Below are positions 1-5,898 of a stretch of 9,419 nucleotides of DNA, in pieces. The notes under the pieces are model-generated. The model ran no database searches, was not told the DNA's origin, and saw only the letters and a program-made list of their open reading frames with translations. The position numbers and the translations under genes are program-made. The stretch's first letter is position 1; each line of letters opens with the position of its first letter. Source of the stretch: Anaerolineae bacterium (GTDB taxonomy: Bacteria; Chloroflexota; Anaerolineae; JACIWR01); assembly GCA_021162125.1 (NCBI GenBank), contig JAGGZG010000174.1, positions 1 through 9,419 on the forward strand. Direction: 5' to 3'.

Positions 1-4
1 GCCG

Positions 5-394
5 GTGAGCGTGGACTGTCTGGTGTGCCAGCGCGAGGCGGGCGCGGCCATGCACGCTCGCCGGATGGTGGGCGCGGTGCACGTCACCAGCGATGGCCGT
101 TTCGAGCTCACCTGGCTGTCCCGTGACCGGCCCATCAACAACTTCGAGGATGCGCTGGAGGGCGTGACTCGCGCTTTCCTCGTCGCCCTGCAGACCCGTG
201 ACGAGGAGCGCTGTCCTTTTGATCAGGTGCAAATCCAAGTATGGGACGAGCGCGCTGAACAGCGCACGTTCCGTCTAGGCGTAAGCGCTTCGGTCGCGGA
301 TTTACTTGCCTGGCGCAGCGGCGCGATTGGCGACCAACAACTGATTGAGCGGCTGGAGGTGTTCTATCCTCCCCCACAGCCCACGGCCCGCTAA
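5..394 (+). CDS. Hypothetical protein, possibly 5'-truncated by the window edge
   Basis: Open frame of 129 codons from a GTG at position 5 to a TAA at 392-394. I do not recognise a family. The N-terminal part has a CLVC pair (residues 5-8), then alternating strand-like stretches (VGAVHVTSDGRFELTWL; VQIQVWDE; RTFRLGV) and a helix-like segment around residues 47-63, so a small soluble alpha/beta protein is likely. No signal peptide or membrane segment is visible. The frame stays open to the first base of the window and no ribosome binding site can be seen before the GTG, so the true start may lie upstream. The stop codon sits inside the left arm of a strong terminator hairpin, which supports this being the real 3' end of a rightward gene. 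Coding is supported by the terminator and the lack of a better frame; function is unknown. Confidence 0.6.
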   Translation: MSVDCLVCQREAGAAMHARRMVGAVHVTSDGRFELTWLSRDRPINNFEDALEGVTRAFLVALQTRDEERCPFDQVQIQVWDERAEQRTFRLGVSASVADLLAWRSGAIGDQQLIERLEVFYPPPQPTAR

Positions 395-434
395 AAACTC
401 CCCCGCACCGGATTGTACGGGGGAGTTTTTAGCG
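389..434. terminator. Bidirectional intrinsic terminator between convergent genes
   Basis: A perfect 17-bp inverted repeat pairs 389-405 with 418-434 around a 12-nt loop. The stem core is CTCCCCCG/CGGGGGAG, with an A5 run on the left flank and a T5 run on the right, so each strand gives a GC-rich hairpin followed by a U-tract. It contains the stop codon of the rightward gene (392-394) and lies 16 bases past the end of the leftward gene (450). This is the classic form of a shared terminator between converging genes. Confidence 0.9.
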
Positions 435-449
435 CGTCGCGCCTGCGGC

Positions 450-935
450 TTACACCTCGTACAGGGTGGCGGAGTGAGTCTCCGTATCGTACACGGCGTA
501 GGTGCTGCGCCCAAAGCGGCCCATCACCTCGCCGGGGTTGACCAGCAGCGTCTCGCCCACGGTCTCGATGCTGGCCCGGTGATTGTGCCCGTAACATACC
601 AGGTCGTGCTGGCCGCTGGCGGCCAGGTCCCGAGCCAGGGGCGGATAGTGAACGACGGCCACTCGCCGCCCGCCCAGCTCCAGGTAGGCAAAAGGTCCGT
701 GCAGGGTCACGTTCCCCGCTTTGGCCGCCACCTGCGAAAGGAGCAAAGGGTCCCCGTCGTTGTTGCCGAAGACTACGTGCACCGGCCCGTGGAAGCCTTC
801 GGCCATCTGCGCCAGGGTGAACGGGGCGCAGAAGTCACCACAGAAGATCAGCGCCTCGGCATCCCCCAGCCGCTCCAGTACCTCGGCCAATTTCCAGATG
901 TTGTCGTGCGTGTCGGATAAAATAGCTATTTTCAT
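450..935 (-). CDS. YfcE/MJ0936-type metallophosphoesterase (calcineurin-like)
   Basis: 161-residue protein of the small YfcE-like branch of calcineurin-like phosphoesterases: cytosolic, two-metal phosphodiesterases of uncertain natural substrate. The family motifs appear in order: SDTHDN with metal ligands D8 and H10, CGDF with D34, GNND at 57-60, a VVH histidine at 96, YGHNH at 115-119 (usually GHTH) and NPGE at 133-136 (usually NPGS). Length matches the family. I place the start at the ATG at 935-933, because GGAGGG lies six bases before it and the metallophosphatase fold begins at MKIAILSD. An in-frame TTG at 953 would add six residues and would put this ribosome site inside the coding sequence. 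The gene follows the PrsW gene by 19 bases on the same strand, so the two are probably cotranscribed. It is the last gene of the leftward cluster and ends at the shared terminator. Confidence 0.92.
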   Translation of the reverse strand: MKIAILSDTHDNIWKLAEVLERLGDAEALIFCGDFCAPFTLAQMAEGFHGPVHVVFGNNDGDPLLLSQVAAKAGNVTLHGPFAYLELGGRRVAVVHYPPLARDLAASGQHDLVCYGHNHRASIETVGETLLVNPGEVMGRFGRSTYAVYDTETHSATLYEV

Positions 936-954
936 CGTCAGCCCTCCAGTCAAG

Positions 955-2028
955 TTAAGTCAAGTGACAGTCACCTTCAAGGTGACTGTCACTTGAAGAA
1001 GCCACACTCCGCGCTGATCCCAGGCCCATTTGTATCCGCAGGTCCCTGATCTGCTGGCGCAATTGTTCGATCAGTTGTACGGTTTGCGCGCCTTCACCCA
1101 CTGCCTGGAGCTGGTGTTTCTTGAAAGCCAACTCGGTGACCAGGTTGAAGAAACGGCCCCACTGCCGCCAGCGCTGCCAGCCCTCCTGGGTCAGCGCCCG
1201 CCAGCGGGTCTTGAAGCGCTCCAGGTAGGTAGAGGCCAGAGTGTATTCCGTCGCAGAGATTAAGCCGTTGCCCACTTCCTCCTGTAACTGGGCGACAATC
1301 CACAGCCGCTCCTGCCGCGTGGTCAACAGCATGATCAGCAACAGGACCAGCACCCCGCCCCAATCCACCAGAGTGGCGAAGACCAGCGACAGACATGCGG
1401 TCTGCCCGGCGAATACCGCACCCAGGTTATGCAGGCTGTGAAAGACCATGGCTGCTCCCAGCCCCAATAGGGGGACGAGCACTTTCTTCCACGTCTCCCG
1501 GCTCAGGCGGGCATAGCCCAGGGCTGCGCCGGTGCAGGCAGTGAAAAAAGAGTGGTTCAGGGCGTAGAGACCCACGCGCAGCAGCACCGTCATCCCCCAT
1601 GACCCCCAACCCTCAGTGAACAACGCGCCCAGGAAGGCGAACAGGTCCTCGGTGACTGAGAAGCCAAACCCCACCAGCGCCCCGTAGACGATGCCGTCCA
1701 GGACGTTGTCGAACTCCCGCCGGTAGAGGAGAAAAATACCCAGCACGGCCAGCGCTTTAACGGTCTCCTCGGTGAGGGGTGGGGTGATGCCATAGGTGCC
1801 CACGCTGGACACTAAGCCCGGCCCCAAGAGCTCGAAGGGGTAGTCGAGGACGATCTGAGCGATGAGAGCCAGGATAATAGCCGGCACGGCTCCCCACAGG
1901 AAGGTCACCGTCAGCAGCCAGAGCGGCTCGCGTTCGTAGCGGTCCAGCCACCAGATGATGGCGATGTAAGCCAGAGCGGGGATGGCGGTGGCCAGCAGGG
2001 AAAGAATGAGACCGAGAATTATGTCCAT
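955..2028 (-). CDS. PrsW-family intramembrane protease
   Basis: 357-residue polytopic membrane protein. In Bacillus subtilis, PrsW makes the first cut in the anti-sigma factor RsiW; the family is related to CPBP/Rce1 proteases. Family motifs are all present within membrane segments: EETVK (E87, E88, K91), FGFSVTED with E127, a LNHSFF segment with H159, and FHSLHN with H197 and H200. About seven or eight hydrophobic segments cover residues 3-236. A hydrophilic tail of about 120 residues follows, with a heptad-like stretch near 313-335 (QLIEQLRQQIRDL). The ATG at 2028 is preferred over a TTG at 2058, because the extra ten residues would be encoded by the flanking repeat. No strong ribosome site precedes either start. 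The last twelve or so residues (SDSHLEGDCHLT) are translated from a perfect palindrome, so the native C-terminus may have been replaced. No anti-sigma or sigma gene is in view, so the substrate is unknown. Confidence 0.9.
   Translation of the reverse strand: MDIILGLILSLLATAIPALAYIAIIWWLDRYEREPLWLLTVTFLWGAVPAIILALIAQIVLDYPFELLGPGLVSSVGTYGITPPLTEETVKALAVLGIFLLYRREFDNVLDGIVYGALVGFGFSVTEDLFAFLGALFTEGWGSWGMTVLLRVGLYALNHSFFTACTGAALGYARLSRETWKKVLVPLLGLGAAMVFHSLHNLGAVFAGQTACLSLVFATLVDWGGVLVLLLIMLLTTRQERLWIVAQLQEEVGNGLISATEYTLASTYLERFKTRWRALTQEGWQRWRQWGRFFNLVTELAFKKHQLQAVGEGAQTVQLIEQLRQQIRDLRIQMGLGSARSVASSSDSHLEGDCHLT
961..995. repeat. Perfect 17-bp palindromic repeat at the 3' end of the PrsW gene
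   Basis: 961-977 (CAAGTGACAGTCACCTT) is the exact reverse complement of 979-995, with a single C between; bases 960 and 996 also pair. It lies inside the PrsW reading frame, just before its TAA (955-957), and encodes the SDSHLEGDCHL stretch. Transcribed leftward it would form a strong hairpin between the PrsW and YfcE-like genes. There is no T-tract, so a plain terminator is unlikely; mRNA stabilisation, attenuation, or a REP-like inserted palindrome are the alternatives. An 8-bp direct repeat (AGTCAAGT, 948-955 and 958-965) overlaps its left edge. Confidence 0.9.
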
Positions 2029-2040
2029 GTTATCAAATCC

Positions 2041-2082
2041 CAATGACCAATGAACCAATGGGAATTTGGGATTTGGTCATTG
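2041..2082. repeat. Stem-loop at the left end of the cassette
   Basis: CAATGACCAA (2041-2050) and TTGGTCATTG (2073-2082) form a perfect 10-bp inverted repeat with a 22-nt loop. It contains the TGA stop of the four-helix-bundle gene (complement of 2077-2079) and lies 12 bases upstream of the PrsW start on the minus strand. It could act as a recombination end or affect PrsW translation. It is not GC-rich enough to be a good intrinsic terminator. Confidence 0.7.
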
Positions 2083-2445
2083 ATTCAGAGATTTTTTGGC
2101 GTTGGCGATGATTCTGCTGAGGATACGCACCAACTGATCACTTTCCTGAATGAGGTCTGCAACTTCGGCGTTGTCAAGGAGGCTGGTCTGGATGATTCTC
2201 AGCCAATAGCGTGTCTCGCGGACCTCCTTCCGCGCGATGCTCATTTTATGGATGAAATCTTTCTTGGATTCAGCCCCATCGGCCTCCTCCACATTGGCCC
2301 CGATTGAAGTGCCAGAACGGATGACTTGTCGTCCTATCTCAATGCCCGCAATTGACCTGGGAAGAACATTGACCAACTTCACAATCCGTACCCCAAACAA
2401 GAAAGTTCGTTCCTTGATGTCAAACGGTACGCTGCTCCTGTCCAT
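2077..2445 (-). CDS. Four helix bundle protein (23S rRNA intervening-sequence protein family)
   Basis: 122-residue protein of the TIGR02436/PF05635 family. Such proteins were first seen encoded in intervening sequences of 23S rRNA genes (for example in Leptospira) and share a fold with the Avd accessory protein of diversity-generating retroelements. Their biochemical role is still unclear. The signature is complete: GRQVIRSGTSIGANVEEA at 38-55, then SKKDFIHKMSIARKEVRET at 60-78 followed by RYWL at 79-82. Hydropathy suggests four amphipathic helices; there is no signal peptide. The start is an ATG at 2445 with GAGGAGG ending three bases before it. Although the family name refers to rRNA, no 23S sequence surrounds this copy. 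It stands alone in an inverted-repeat segment between the PHP and PrsW genes, 77 bases after the first and 48 before the second. The stop codon lies within the left repeat. No reverse transcriptase or variable repeat is in view, so a retroelement role is not supported here. Confidence 0.93.
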   Translation of the reverse strand: MDRSSVPFDIKERTFLFGVRIVKLVNVLPRSIAGIEIGRQVIRSGTSIGANVEEADGAESKKDFIHKMSIARKEVRETRYWLRIIQTSLLDNAEVADLIQESDQLVRILSRIIANAKKSLNQ

Positions 2446-2462
2446 TGTCCTCCTCGCCCTAC

Positions 2463-2491
2463 ATTTTCACATCGCTGCTTGTAAATGGCAA
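2463..2491 (-). promoter_or_regulatory. Possible promoter of the four-helix-bundle gene
   Basis: On the minus strand TTGCCA (complement of 2486-2491) and GAAAAT (complement of 2463-2468) are separated by 17 bases, just upstream of the ribosome site and ATG at 2445. The -35 matches 5 of 6 consensus bases, the -10 only 4 of 6. If real, the cassette would carry its own promoter with a very short leader. Confidence 0.3.
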
Positions 2492-2520
2492 TAGGCATTT
2501 GCAGTATTGAGATAGATTTT

Positions 2521-2548
2521 GGTCATTGGGATTTGGCCATTGGGATTT
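2521..2548. repeat. Two 14-bp tandem repeats at the right cassette edge
   Basis: GGTCATTGGGATTT (2521-2534) and GGCCATTGGGATTT (2535-2548) are adjacent and differ at one base. The first contains part of the 17-bp terminal repeat; the second lies outside it. Read on the minus strand they encode the last residues (IPMAKSQ) and stop codon of the PHP protein. Confidence 0.85.
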
Positions 2549-3185
2549 TTCTTCGGATTTTGGCCCACACAGAGGTGAAATGCACCAACGGGCAACTCAA
2601 ATGACCGCCGATGCGCGCCTGCCTCAAGCTGGACAGAAAATCCTCCTTACCGGCGAAGGGAGGCATCTCCACGTAGGCCGCGCCGATCTCCATCGGGCTG
2701 TGGGCGTCGCTGCCCGCCGTGACCGGCAGACCGTGCTCGCGGGCCAGAGCCAATGCCCGCCGGTTGTCGCCGGGCAGGATGCAGCGGGCGTTAAATCCCT
2801 CCAGACAGTCCACGCGATTAATGATGGTCAACAGTGCTGTCAATCCCATCGCCTCCCGGCGCAGGCGATCCAACGGATGGGGGACGCCGACGATGGCCCC
2901 TTGATCACGGAGGCGGGCGATAGCCTCTTCCAGCGGCAGCCAGGCTGGAACTTCCTCCTCGACGAAGAAAGCGATGAGTTCGCCGTTGGAAGTCTTGATT
3001 TCCTCACCAACGATGACCAACTCAGGGGCTAACTCGCGCAGGGCCAGTGCTCCGGCGATGGTGTTGTGATCGGTGACGGCGATCTTATCCAACCCACGAC
3101 GGCGGCAGGTCTCGATGATGGCCTCCAGCGAGGTCAGTGAGTCGGGGGAATAGCAGGAGTGGACGTGCAAGTCTACTTTTATCAT
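2523..3185 (-). CDS. PHP-domain metal-dependent phosphoesterase
   Basis: 220-residue stand-alone PHP domain, a cytosolic multi-metal hydrolase fold found in histidinol phosphatases, 3',5'-nucleoside bisphosphate phosphatases (YciV/TrpH type) and DNA polymerase exonuclease domains. Motifs in order: DLHVHS (H7, H9), TDHNT (D39, H40), GEEIKT (E61/E62), VPHPLD (H103), EGFN (E129) and GSDAHS (D160, H162). These are the expected metal ligands. The start is the ATG at 3185, since the PHP core begins at MIKVDLHVHS; a longer frame to 3314 would add an unlikely Cys/Gly-rich leader overlapping the DUF362 gene. The ribosome site is weak. It follows the DUF362 gene by 88 bases on the same strand, so cotranscription is plausible. 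The last residues (PMAKSQ) come from the repeat at 2521-2548, which suggests that the original C-terminus was altered when the repeat arrived. The substrate cannot be told from sequence. Confidence 0.9.
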   Translation of the reverse strand: MIKVDLHVHSCYSPDSLTSLEAIIETCRRRGLDKIAVTDHNTIAGALALRELAPELVIVGEEIKTSNGELIAFFVEEEVPAWLPLEEAIARLRDQGAIVGVPHPLDRLRREAMGLTALLTIINRVDCLEGFNARCILPGDNRRALALAREHGLPVTAGSDAHSPMEIGAAYVEMPPFAGKEDFLSSLRQARIGGHLSCPLVHFTSVWAKIRRKIPMAKSQ

Positions 3186-3273
3186 TGATAATATCCGATG
3201 AGAGAGAGGGGTGGGAGTTGACCCGCATCCCTCTCCATGCTTTCCGATGGACGCGGTGGGACTGCAGTAGCTA

Positions 3274-4506
3274 TCACCTCCGGTTTCGTTTCCACAGCCA
3301 CAGGCCCGCGCCAATCACGCTCAGAACACCTGCCAGACCCAGCAGTCCGGTGGCAACTGTCTTGCGCTCGATGCCGGGCAGCACTGCGCCCTCCAGGCCA
3401 GCGTCGGCACCGTAAGACTCGAACAGCCGCCCCCATTTCGTATCCAGAGCAGCTATCACCCGTTTACGCCCCACGAAGGGATACCAGTACACGTTGTGAT
3501 AGAAATTGCTGGCGAAGTAGCTCCACGGCACCAGCGGGCTGCGTAGCAACAGGTGCTCAAAGGGCTTGAGCGGGCCGTGGTAGATCATTTTCTGCCCCCG
3601 GCTGGCAAACGTCTCCTCCTGGACGAAGTGCCAGTTCTCGTTCATTACGTCCACGTCGCCCACTACTTCGATGTCCCTGGGATCGCCCACGCCTAAGCCC
3701 AGCTCATGGGCCAGGCGGATGAACTTGAGCGACATGGGGTCGAAGCCCTGGAGCTTGGCGGAGATGGCGTCAATGGCCACCTGATCGGCGCTGGCCAGTA
3801 TCACGTCCTTCTCGTGCCAGCGCATTGCGCGCGGGCCGGGACCATCGCCGGCAAAGGTGCCGTCCATCACAGCGAACAAACCGGGATGTATCTCCTGTTG
3901 GATGGTCAGCAAATCCACCACAGTCTCGTCAATCACTGCATGCGTCCAGTGTCGGTTCTCGGAGAGCAATCCGCCGAAGGCGTTCTTCATAGCGCCGGTG
4001 ATGACTGTGAATACGTGGGTCTTGACGGTTGGCAACTGGATGATGTTTCGCCCGATGAACATCTTCGGTATCTTGATGCCTTCTGGATAGATGCGATCCA
4101 ATACCAGCATCGGGGCTTTGGGCTCGTACACTACCCACTCGACCTGTGGCTCGTAGAGATGGACGTTGCGCACGCCGTATTTCTCGACCACGTATTTGTG
4201 TTTGTTGTTGCGCTCGCCCACGTAAGCGTCTACCACGACGGTGCGGTTGTGCGCGGCCATCAGGCTGTCATAGCCCGCCTCCTGCAAGGTCCTGATCACA
4301 CCCTCCAGTTGCCACGGCGTGGTGGAACAGGCCGGGTACCAGGTTTGCCAGGAGATATTGATCTTAAGAATAGTATCCTTGTCCTTGGGCAATGCCTCCT
4401 GGTAGCCGGCCAGCTCCATCAGACGCTTGTAGTCGTCCAACACGGTCTCAGGCCGGGTGCGTAGCACGGCCACCTTGCCCTTGCCGGGGTAATTTTTGTT
4501 AGCCAT
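3274..4506 (-). CDS. DUF362 domain-containing protein with a C-terminal membrane anchor
   Basis: 410-residue protein of the DUF362 family, whose function is not established. The family core is clear: LPTVKTHVFTVITGAMKNAF at 158-177, an acidic MDGTFAGDGPGPR segment at 214-226, and a DQVAIDAISA helix at 241-250 like the conserved D-x-x-A-x-D-A block. Many relatives carry CxxC ferredoxin motifs; this one has a single cysteine (C60) and no cluster motif. Residues 384-404 form one hydrophobic segment ending in KRNRR, so the protein is probably held in the membrane by its tail. An LPGIE motif before the segment is not a sortase LPxTG site. No N-terminal signal is seen, so the domain may be cytosolic. 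The ATG at 4506 has AAGGAG eight bases upstream. It is the first gene of the leftward cluster. Confidence 0.88.
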   Translation of the reverse strand: MANKNYPGKGKVAVLRTRPETVLDDYKRLMELAGYQEALPKDKDTILKINISWQTWYPACSTTPWQLEGVIRTLQEAGYDSLMAAHNRTVVVDAYVGERNNKHKYVVEKYGVRNVHLYEPQVEWVVYEPKAPMLVLDRIYPEGIKIPKMFIGRNIIQLPTVKTHVFTVITGAMKNAFGGLLSENRHWTHAVIDETVVDLLTIQQEIHPGLFAVMDGTFAGDGPGPRAMRWHEKDVILASADQVAIDAISAKLQGFDPMSLKFIRLAHELGLGVGDPRDIEVVGDVDVMNENWHFVQEETFASRGQKMIYHGPLKPFEHLLLRSPLVPWSYFASNFYHNVYWYPFVGRKRVIAALDTKWGRLFESYGADAGLEGAVLPGIERKTVATGLLGLAGVLSVIGAGLWLWKRNRR

Positions 4507-4524
4507 GTATCATTCTCCTTGATA

Positions 4525-4566
4525 GTGATTTGCTTCATTATGCTTCATAAATCACCTTGAGTTCAC
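4525..4566 (-). promoter_or_regulatory. Possible promoter and operator of the DUF362 gene
   Basis: On the minus strand CATAAT (complement of 4537-4542) matches the -10 consensus at 5 of 6 bases and would start transcription about 24 bases before the ATG at 4506. Its -35 (GTGAAC, 18 bases upstream) is poor. A 7-bp inverted repeat GTGATTT/AAATCAC (4525-4531 and 4549-4555) brackets the -10 box, as an operator might. Both parts are tentative. Confidence 0.3.
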
Positions 4567-4904
4567 GCTTGATTTTCTACTCAGCGCACTTGAAAAGTGT
4601 GAAATTGTGCGCGTGGGAGGAGAACACCTCCGGAAACCTTCACAGTACCACGATTTCGACCTGTACTGAGATGGCCGAAATATGTGCTCGGCACGATCTG
4701 TAGCCGCCCAACAGTGACTATACCGAATTATTCTCGCCTAAGAGCTTTATATTGGAATGACACAGTACCCAAAACGTCGCGCATACGGATTCCAGCTTCT
4801 TGCCGCAGTAGGATTGCGATATTCATCGTGGGTTGACTTTAGTATAACCCAAATCTGGAAGATTGTCCAGCTTCTATATAAGTGCCCGGCACCTGGAAAT
4901 CCTC

Positions 4905-4933
4905 TTGAAGTTTCTACTGGCTCATGCTATACT
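4905..4933 (+). promoter_or_regulatory. Sigma-70-type promoter with extended -10, upstream of the TIM-family gene
   Basis: TTGAAG at 4905-4910 and TATACT at 4928-4933 are spaced by exactly 17 bases, and TGC directly precedes the -10 (a TGn extended element). The -10 matches 5 of 6 and the -35 4 of 6 consensus bases. Transcription would begin near 4940, giving a leader of about 165 bases before the ATG at 5106. Confidence 0.65.
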
Positions 4934-5105
4934 ATGCTGAGCGCAGTTCGGTTTTATGGATGATGGAACGAGGTCAATTGCGTGCTACGTTTTACTGCGA
5001 GCGGGTTTTACGCAACACGTTCACTCACGTTTTTCATACACGCTCGGCATATCTACATGATGCACGTTTCCACACTGCCAGCGCGAAGTCGAACGGAGTC
5101 TTACG

Positions 5106-5876
5106 ATGCGCAAACCTATGGCCCTCTCGAACTGGAAAATGGCGATGACCATCGCCGAGAGCCTGACCTTCGTCCGCGAGTTTCGAGCACTGGCCGGTGA
5201 TCTGGTTCACGAAGTGGACGTGGTCATCTGCCCCCCCTTCACCGCGCTGTACCCGGTGGCCCAGGCCCTGTCCGGCAGCCCAATCATGCTCGGTGGGCAA
5301 AACGTCTCGGCTGACGACGACCCGGCGCGAACCGGGCAAATCTCGGCTGCACTGCTGGCCGACGCCGGCTGCCAGTGGGTGATGCTGGGCCACTGGGAGG
5401 TACGACGACACTTCGGCGATACCGACGAGACCGTGAACCGCAAGGTGCACCGTGTCCTGGCCGCTGGATTACGTCCCATCCTGTTGGTTGGTGAGGCCCG
5501 CGACGCGCGGGAGAGCTTTCAGTCTGCATTGGACGCTCAGCTCACGCGGGCTGTGGATGGTTGCGACGCGGCGCAGGTAGCGACGATGGCTTTCGTCTAT
5601 GAACCGGAGTGGACCATCGGTGTGGCCGAACCCGCGCCGCCGAAGCGCGTCGCGGCGGGCTGCGGCTTCATCCGGGGGTGGATAGGCGAGCATTTCGGGC
5701 TGCCAGTTGCCCAGGCGGTGCGCATCATCTACGGTGGGAGCGTCACTCCGATGCACGCCGAGGCACTTCTGGCTTCATCGGAGGTGGATGGGCTTGGGGC
5801 CACGCGCAAGGGTCGCCGGGCGGAGACCTTCGTCCAGATCGTGCGCCGGATAGCAGAGGCGAAGGCGGGGCGATGA
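5106..5876 (+). CDS. Triosephosphate-isomerase family protein, divergent
   Basis: 256-residue TIM-barrel protein with the usual length of triosephosphate isomerase, which interconverts dihydroxyacetone phosphate and glyceraldehyde 3-phosphate. The catalytic set is kept: N9 and K11 in SNWKM, H96 in LGHWEVRR, E166 in YEPEWTIG; GGQNVS (63-68) and YGGSV (209-213) also match. Several positions depart from glycolytic enzymes. The motif after the catalytic histidine is GHWEVRR instead of GHSERR; the flexible loop reads PEWTIGVAE instead of the usual PVWAIGTGK; and the C-terminal phosphate loop, normally LVGGASL, is GLGATRKGR (229-237), losing the Gly-Gly. It may still be a working triosephosphate isomerase or may act on another sugar phosphate, such as a tetrulose phosphate, as some paralogues do. 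The start ATG has CGGAG seven bases upstream. It follows its own promoter and precedes the acylase gene by 108 bases. I withhold a gene symbol because of the divergence. Confidence 0.82.
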   Translation: MRKPMALSNWKMAMTIAESLTFVREFRALAGDLVHEVDVVICPPFTALYPVAQALSGSPIMLGGQNVSADDDPARTGQISAALLADAGCQWVMLGHWEVRRHFGDTDETVNRKVHRVLAAGLRPILLVGEARDARESFQSALDAQLTRAVDGCDAAQVATMAFVYEPEWTIGVAEPAPPKRVAAGCGFIRGWIGEHFGLPVAQAVRIIYGGSVTPMHAEALLASSEVDGLGATRKGRRAETFVQIVRRIAEAKAGR

Positions 5877-5898
5877 ATTGCCGGAGCCGCACATCGGT

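Larger units (their letters stand above)
2034..2535. mobile_element. Putative small inverted-repeat cassette carrying a four-helix-bundle gene
   Basis: A perfect 17-bp inverted repeat bounds this segment: CAAATCCCAATGACCAA at 2034-2050 and its reverse complement at 2519-2535. Between them lies only the four-helix-bundle gene. The left end contains a further 10-bp inverted pair (2041-2050 / 2073-2082); the right end is repeated outward as a 14-bp tandem. Both ends are made of the same TTGGTCATTGGGATTTGG-like words. No transposase is encoded and I see no target-site duplication, so movement would need help in trans or the repeats may have another origin. Calling it mobile is inference from its structure and from its place between two otherwise adjacent co-directional genes. 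Confidence 0.45.
4507..5105. other. Divergent intergenic region, AT-richer than the flanking genes
   Basis: About 600 bases between the outward-reading DUF362 and TIM-family genes. Short open frames here (such as 4757-4963 and 4924-5148) lack ribosome sites and resemble no family, so I treat the region as non-coding. It holds a good rightward promoter (4905-4933), a weak leftward one (4537 onward), small inverted repeats (4525-4531/4549-4555; 4584-4589/4607-4612; 4643-4648/4663-4668; 4830-4834/4846-4850) and a 10-bp direct repeat TCCAGCTTCT (4791-4800 and 4866-4875). I see no tRNA or known riboswitch. Confidence 0.7.

Noticed and set aside
345..920. Rightward open frame opposite the YfcE-like gene
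   Set aside because: It crosses the bidirectional terminator and mirrors a well-supported metallophosphoesterase; it is a shadow frame.
2034..2535. Diversity-generating retroelement or 23S rRNA intervening sequence
   Set aside because: No reverse transcriptase, no template/variable repeat pair and no rRNA sequence surround the four-helix-bundle gene in this window.
3274..3414. Sortase anchor at the DUF362 C-terminus
   Set aside because: The motif before the hydrophobic segment is LPGIE, not LPxTG, and no N-terminal signal peptide is present.
3706..4464. Rightward open frame opposite the DUF362 gene
   Set aside because: The minus strand encodes a recognisable family with a good ribosome site; this frame does not.
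4757..5148. Small rightward open frames in the divergent intergenic region
   Set aside because: No ribosome sites, AT-richer composition, and they overlap the promoter and leader of the TIM-family gene.
5760..5876. Frameshift explaining the odd TIM C-terminus
   Set aside because: The frame after the altered loop still matches the family ending (AETFVQIV) at the expected spacing, so substitutions explain it better than a shift.
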